Of a DNA stretch of 6,631 nucleotides, positions 4,598 through 6,631 are shown piece after piece. The notes below the pieces were generated by a model. It ran no database searches. It saw nothing but the letters and a program-made list of their open reading frames with translations, and was not told where the DNA came from. This stretch comes from Lachnospiraceae bacterium (GTDB taxonomy: Bacteria > Bacillota > Clostridia > Lachnospirales > Lachnospiraceae), in assembly GCA_017412265.1 (NCBI GenBank), contig JAFPYK010000163.1, forward strand, positions 1 through 6,631, written 5' to 3'. Made by a program: the position numbers and the translations under genes. Position 1 is the first letter of the stretch, and each line of letters starts with the position of its first letter.

Positions 4598-6631
4598 TTA
4601 CGGCCTCCTGAGCGACCCCTCGATGTGGTGATCCTTCACCGGGATCTGGGAGTTGTACTTGATCCGCCGCCACAGGTGCACCTTGACGCAGCTGCGAAGC
4701 TCCGGCGTGAACTCCTCGTCATTAAGCTCCTCCTGGATCCGCGTTGAGATCTGCGCCAGCAGCTCCTTTAACGCCGTGTAATCCTTCAGGTCCGGCCGCA
4801 GATACTTCACGAAGAGCCGGCGGGCCACCTCTCTCGCGAGCACTCTGCGGTAATAGTCGCAGGTGTGGTCGCAGTAAGGCGTCAGCGCGCACTCCGGGTA
4901 CGGCCGCAGCTTGTCCTGCCGGTCGTTCCAGTACGTCGTCAGCGACCGGATGCCCTCGTCCGAGAGCGTGATGCTGATGTTGTTCTCCAGGCGATAGTTC
5001 GGCGTCTGCACTTCCTCCGGCTCATCCAGCCGGTTGAAGAAGAGGAAGGCCTCGCCGGGCTTTAAGCGGCTCATCCGCTGGATCTGCGCCTCGCTCATAT
5101 TCATGGAATCCGCCACGATCTGCTTGTCCGTGGCTTCCACCAGGCGGAAGACCATCTTCATGTCCGTGAGAGCGACGACGTCCGTTCCGACCTTTCTCGG
5201 CGACTGGTCCGCGATCACCAGGCCCACGCCGTAGGAACGAATCTCCGCGAGCATCCGCTTGACCAGGTTCTGCGCGATCGCGCTCGGGTTCGCCTCGCCG
5301 GCGCCCGCGCTCGTATCCGCGTCCAGCAGCACATGCGCTTCCTCCAGAAGGATCACATTCTTCAGGCCGCCCTCGCCCACATAGTTCGAATTGACATAAG
5401 CCAGAATCGACAGCAGGAGCAGCGAGATGATCAACGCCTTCTCGTCACTGTTCTCAATCGCGGCAAGCTCGATGATCGTCGGCTTGCTCAGCAGGTCCTC
5501 GATCGGAATCGAGTGATAGTTGTCAAATAAATTCGCTAGACCGTTCAGTCTTACCACGCCGGCACGACCGATAGTCCTCGCGTCGCCGGTATAGCCGATC
5601 TGGTCAAATGTATTCTGGAAGCATTTGATGAAGTCCGCGATGTTGAACACCCGGCCCGGTCCGTCCGATGTGTAGGTGTCCAGCCACCGGAAGTCCGAAT
5701 AGCAGTTGTTGATGGACTCCTCGAAGATCTTGTCCAGCGGGGAGGTCATCGTCACCGCGGCCGCGAAAGCCGTCTTCAGCGTCGACTTATACGTCTCCAG
5801 CTTGACGTTCTTCGGCGGTACAAACGGGTTGAACACAAAGGGCGAGATAAAGTTCTTGCCCGGGGTGAATACCTGCAGCTCCGGGATGCTCTGCACCAGG
5901 GCCCGGTACTCATTCTTGGCCGGCTCAATGACCAGGAACGGGATGTGATGGTCCTTCCACAGCCGGTCTAAGAGGCTGACCGAGAAGGTCGTCTTACCGG
6001 AACCGGGCGTGCCCACAACCAGCATGTGCTTGGCCAGGTCATTTAACGAGATGCCGATGGAGTTCCTGCCGCCGGACGACTTCATCTTGCCGATCTCGAT
6101 ATCGCCCGCGTTGATCAGGTTGTTCGCGTACGTCTTGCTGGTGCTCTCCGTCTCATTGACCGGCAGGCCCGCGGCGATGCGCTGGTTGCCGATCGGCAGC
6201 CGGAACAGCCCCGAAGCCTCCTCCGCCGTGATGACGAAGGGGAGCCTGGAAAATGCCGCGAATCCGTAGTTCGGATTGAGCACGTAAGGGTTGCGGTCCG
6301 TCTGCACCAGCAGCTCATTGACCACCCAAGGGAGTACGGCCAGATTCTGGCGCACGCCCAGGGAAGCCTCCTGGAAATACACCTGGCGGATGGCCGTCTG
6401 ACGCGACGTGTCGTACGTCAGGAAGCCGTAGAGCTTCGAGGAGAGATCCTCCGCCGCGGCCCGGTCGCCGTAGATCACGAAGTTATAGCCAAAGAGCGCG
6501 TTGTTGCGGCTGCTCTGATAATAGCGGTAGGTCTCCGCCAGCCGCTCCGCCCCGGAGAAGGCCACATTGCCCACGCCCTGCGTCATGATACCGTGCGAGA
6601 GCGTATCCAGGATCGGTGTGATCTGGGCCAC
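4598..6631 (-). CDS. HerA/VirB4-like P-loop ATPase (DUF87 type), 5' partial
   Basis: At least 677 residues of a HerA-FtsK superfamily ATPase, usually a hexameric motor that moves DNA or protein. The frame is still open at the right edge and its first codon in the window (GTG) has no visible upstream signal, so the true start is probably outside. Counting from that codon, residues about 1-200 are an N-terminal region ending in LPIGNQRIAAGLPV and a strand-rich stretch. Walker A is GTPGSGKTTF (207-216), and FLVIEPAKNEY (232-242) and FNPFVPP (267-273) are typical of this family. A long helical insertion spans about 275-380. Walker B is VILLEEAHVLL (426-436) with the Glu-Glu-Ala-His signature, and VIADQSP (472-478) is sensor-like. 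The C-terminal tail has C581, C587, H589 and C591, a possible metal site. It leads the visible operon. No NurA nuclease or Sir2/DUF4297 partner is present, so the task is unclear: powering export, moving DNA in defence, or remodelling membrane complexes. Confidence 0.9.
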   Translation of the reverse strand: MAQITPILDTLSHGIMTQGVGNVAFSGAERLAETYRYYQSSRNNALFGYNFVIYGDRAAAEDLSSKLYGFLTYDTSRQTAIRQVYFQEASLGVRQNLAVLPWVVNELLVQTDRNPYVLNPNYGFAAFSRLPFVITAEEASGLFRLPIGNQRIAAGLPVNETESTSKTYANNLINAGDIEIGKMKSSGGRNSIGISLNDLAKHMLVVGTPGSGKTTFSVSLLDRLWKDHHIPFLVIEPAKNEYRALVQSIPELQVFTPGKNFISPFVFNPFVPPKNVKLETYKSTLKTAFAAAVTMTSPLDKIFEESINNCYSDFRWLDTYTSDGPGRVFNIADFIKCFQNTFDQIGYTGDARTIGRAGVVRLNGLANLFDNYHSIPIEDLLSKPTIIELAAIENSDEKALIISLLLLSILAYVNSNYVGEGGLKNVILLEEAHVLLDADTSAGAGEANPSAIAQNLVKRMLAEIRSYGVGLVIADQSPRKVGTDVVALTDMKMVFRLVEATDKQIVADSMNMSEAQIQRMSRLKPGEAFLFFNRLDEPEEVQTPNYRLENNISITLSDEGIRSLTTYWNDRQDKLRPYPECALTPYCDHTCDYYRRVLAREVARRLFVKYLRPDLKDYTALKELLAQISTRIQEELNDEEFTPELRSCVKVHLWRRIKYNSQIPVKDHHIEGSLRRP
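5984..6013 (-). other. Walker A (P-loop) of the HerA-like ATPase
   Basis: Encodes GTPGSGKTTF, which fits the GxxxxGK[ST] nucleotide-binding loop exactly. Together with the intact Walker B motif at 5324-5356 it indicates that the ATPase is catalytically competent rather than degenerate. Confidence 0.93.

Noticed and set aside
3944..4747. A 267-codon plus-strand frame antisense to the Tox-PL gene
   Set aside because: Composition is that of an antisense shadow (Leu, Arg, His, Val, Pro), with no domain seen; the minus-strand gene has recognisable catalytic motifs.
5063..6045. Rare TTA leucine codons often followed by AAN codons (for example near 5063 and 6043, also 1095 and 2955)
   Set aside because: About five of the seven TTA codons I found precede Lys or Asn codons, but the sample is tiny and CTG-AAC pairs also occur, so it is not evidence of regulation.
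6629..6631. GTG at the right edge as the true start of the HerA-like ATPase
   Set aside because: It coincides with the window edge, so no upstream signal can be judged and the frame may continue; treated as a partial gene.

Overview
The window looks like chromosomal DNA from a GC-rich member of the Bacillota (Clostridia), possibly a Lachnospiraceae-like gut or rumen bacterium. The evidence is indirect: near-perfect AGGAGG Shine-Dalgarno sites before every gene whose start is visible, a MATE transporter fused to an RsbW/SpoIIAB-like ATPase domain, and a YdjI-type SPFH protein. No rRNA, tRNA or marker gene is present, so the taxonomy is a guess.

There are two convergent transcription units. 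The plus-strand unit (1-1614) is a single gene cut by the left edge: a MATE-family transporter whose C-terminus carries a cytoplasmic GHKL-type ATPase domain. An 11-bp perfect hairpin with a T-rich tail (1642-1676) lies in the 83-nt convergent gap and probably serves both units.

The minus-strand unit (6631 down to 1698) is a tight five-gene operon, read right to left. It encodes (1) a HerA/VirB4-like ATPase cut by the right edge, (2) an acidic protein with a C-terminal papain-fold Tox-PL/glutamine-deamidase-like domain, (3) a 75-residue protein of unknown function, (4) a YdjI-like SPFH protein ending in a SHOCT-like domain, and (5) a four-helix membrane protein with a long cytoplasmic helical tail. 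Gaps are 27, 10, 18 and 10 nt. Each of the last four genes has its own strong ribosome-binding site, and two of these sites overlap the upstream stop codon. No promoter for the operon is in the window; it must lie beyond base 6631.

The operon is the interesting part. It combines a motor ATPase, a probable papain-fold enzyme, a small protein in the position usual for an immunity or chaperone partner, a membrane-scaffold SPFH protein and an integral membrane protein. I infer a membrane-associated ATP-driven conflict, export or envelope-stress module. I do not recognise this exact set as a named system. No stretch over 300 bases lacks a gene, and I see no mobile element, CRISPR array, large repeat, RNA gene or broken gene.
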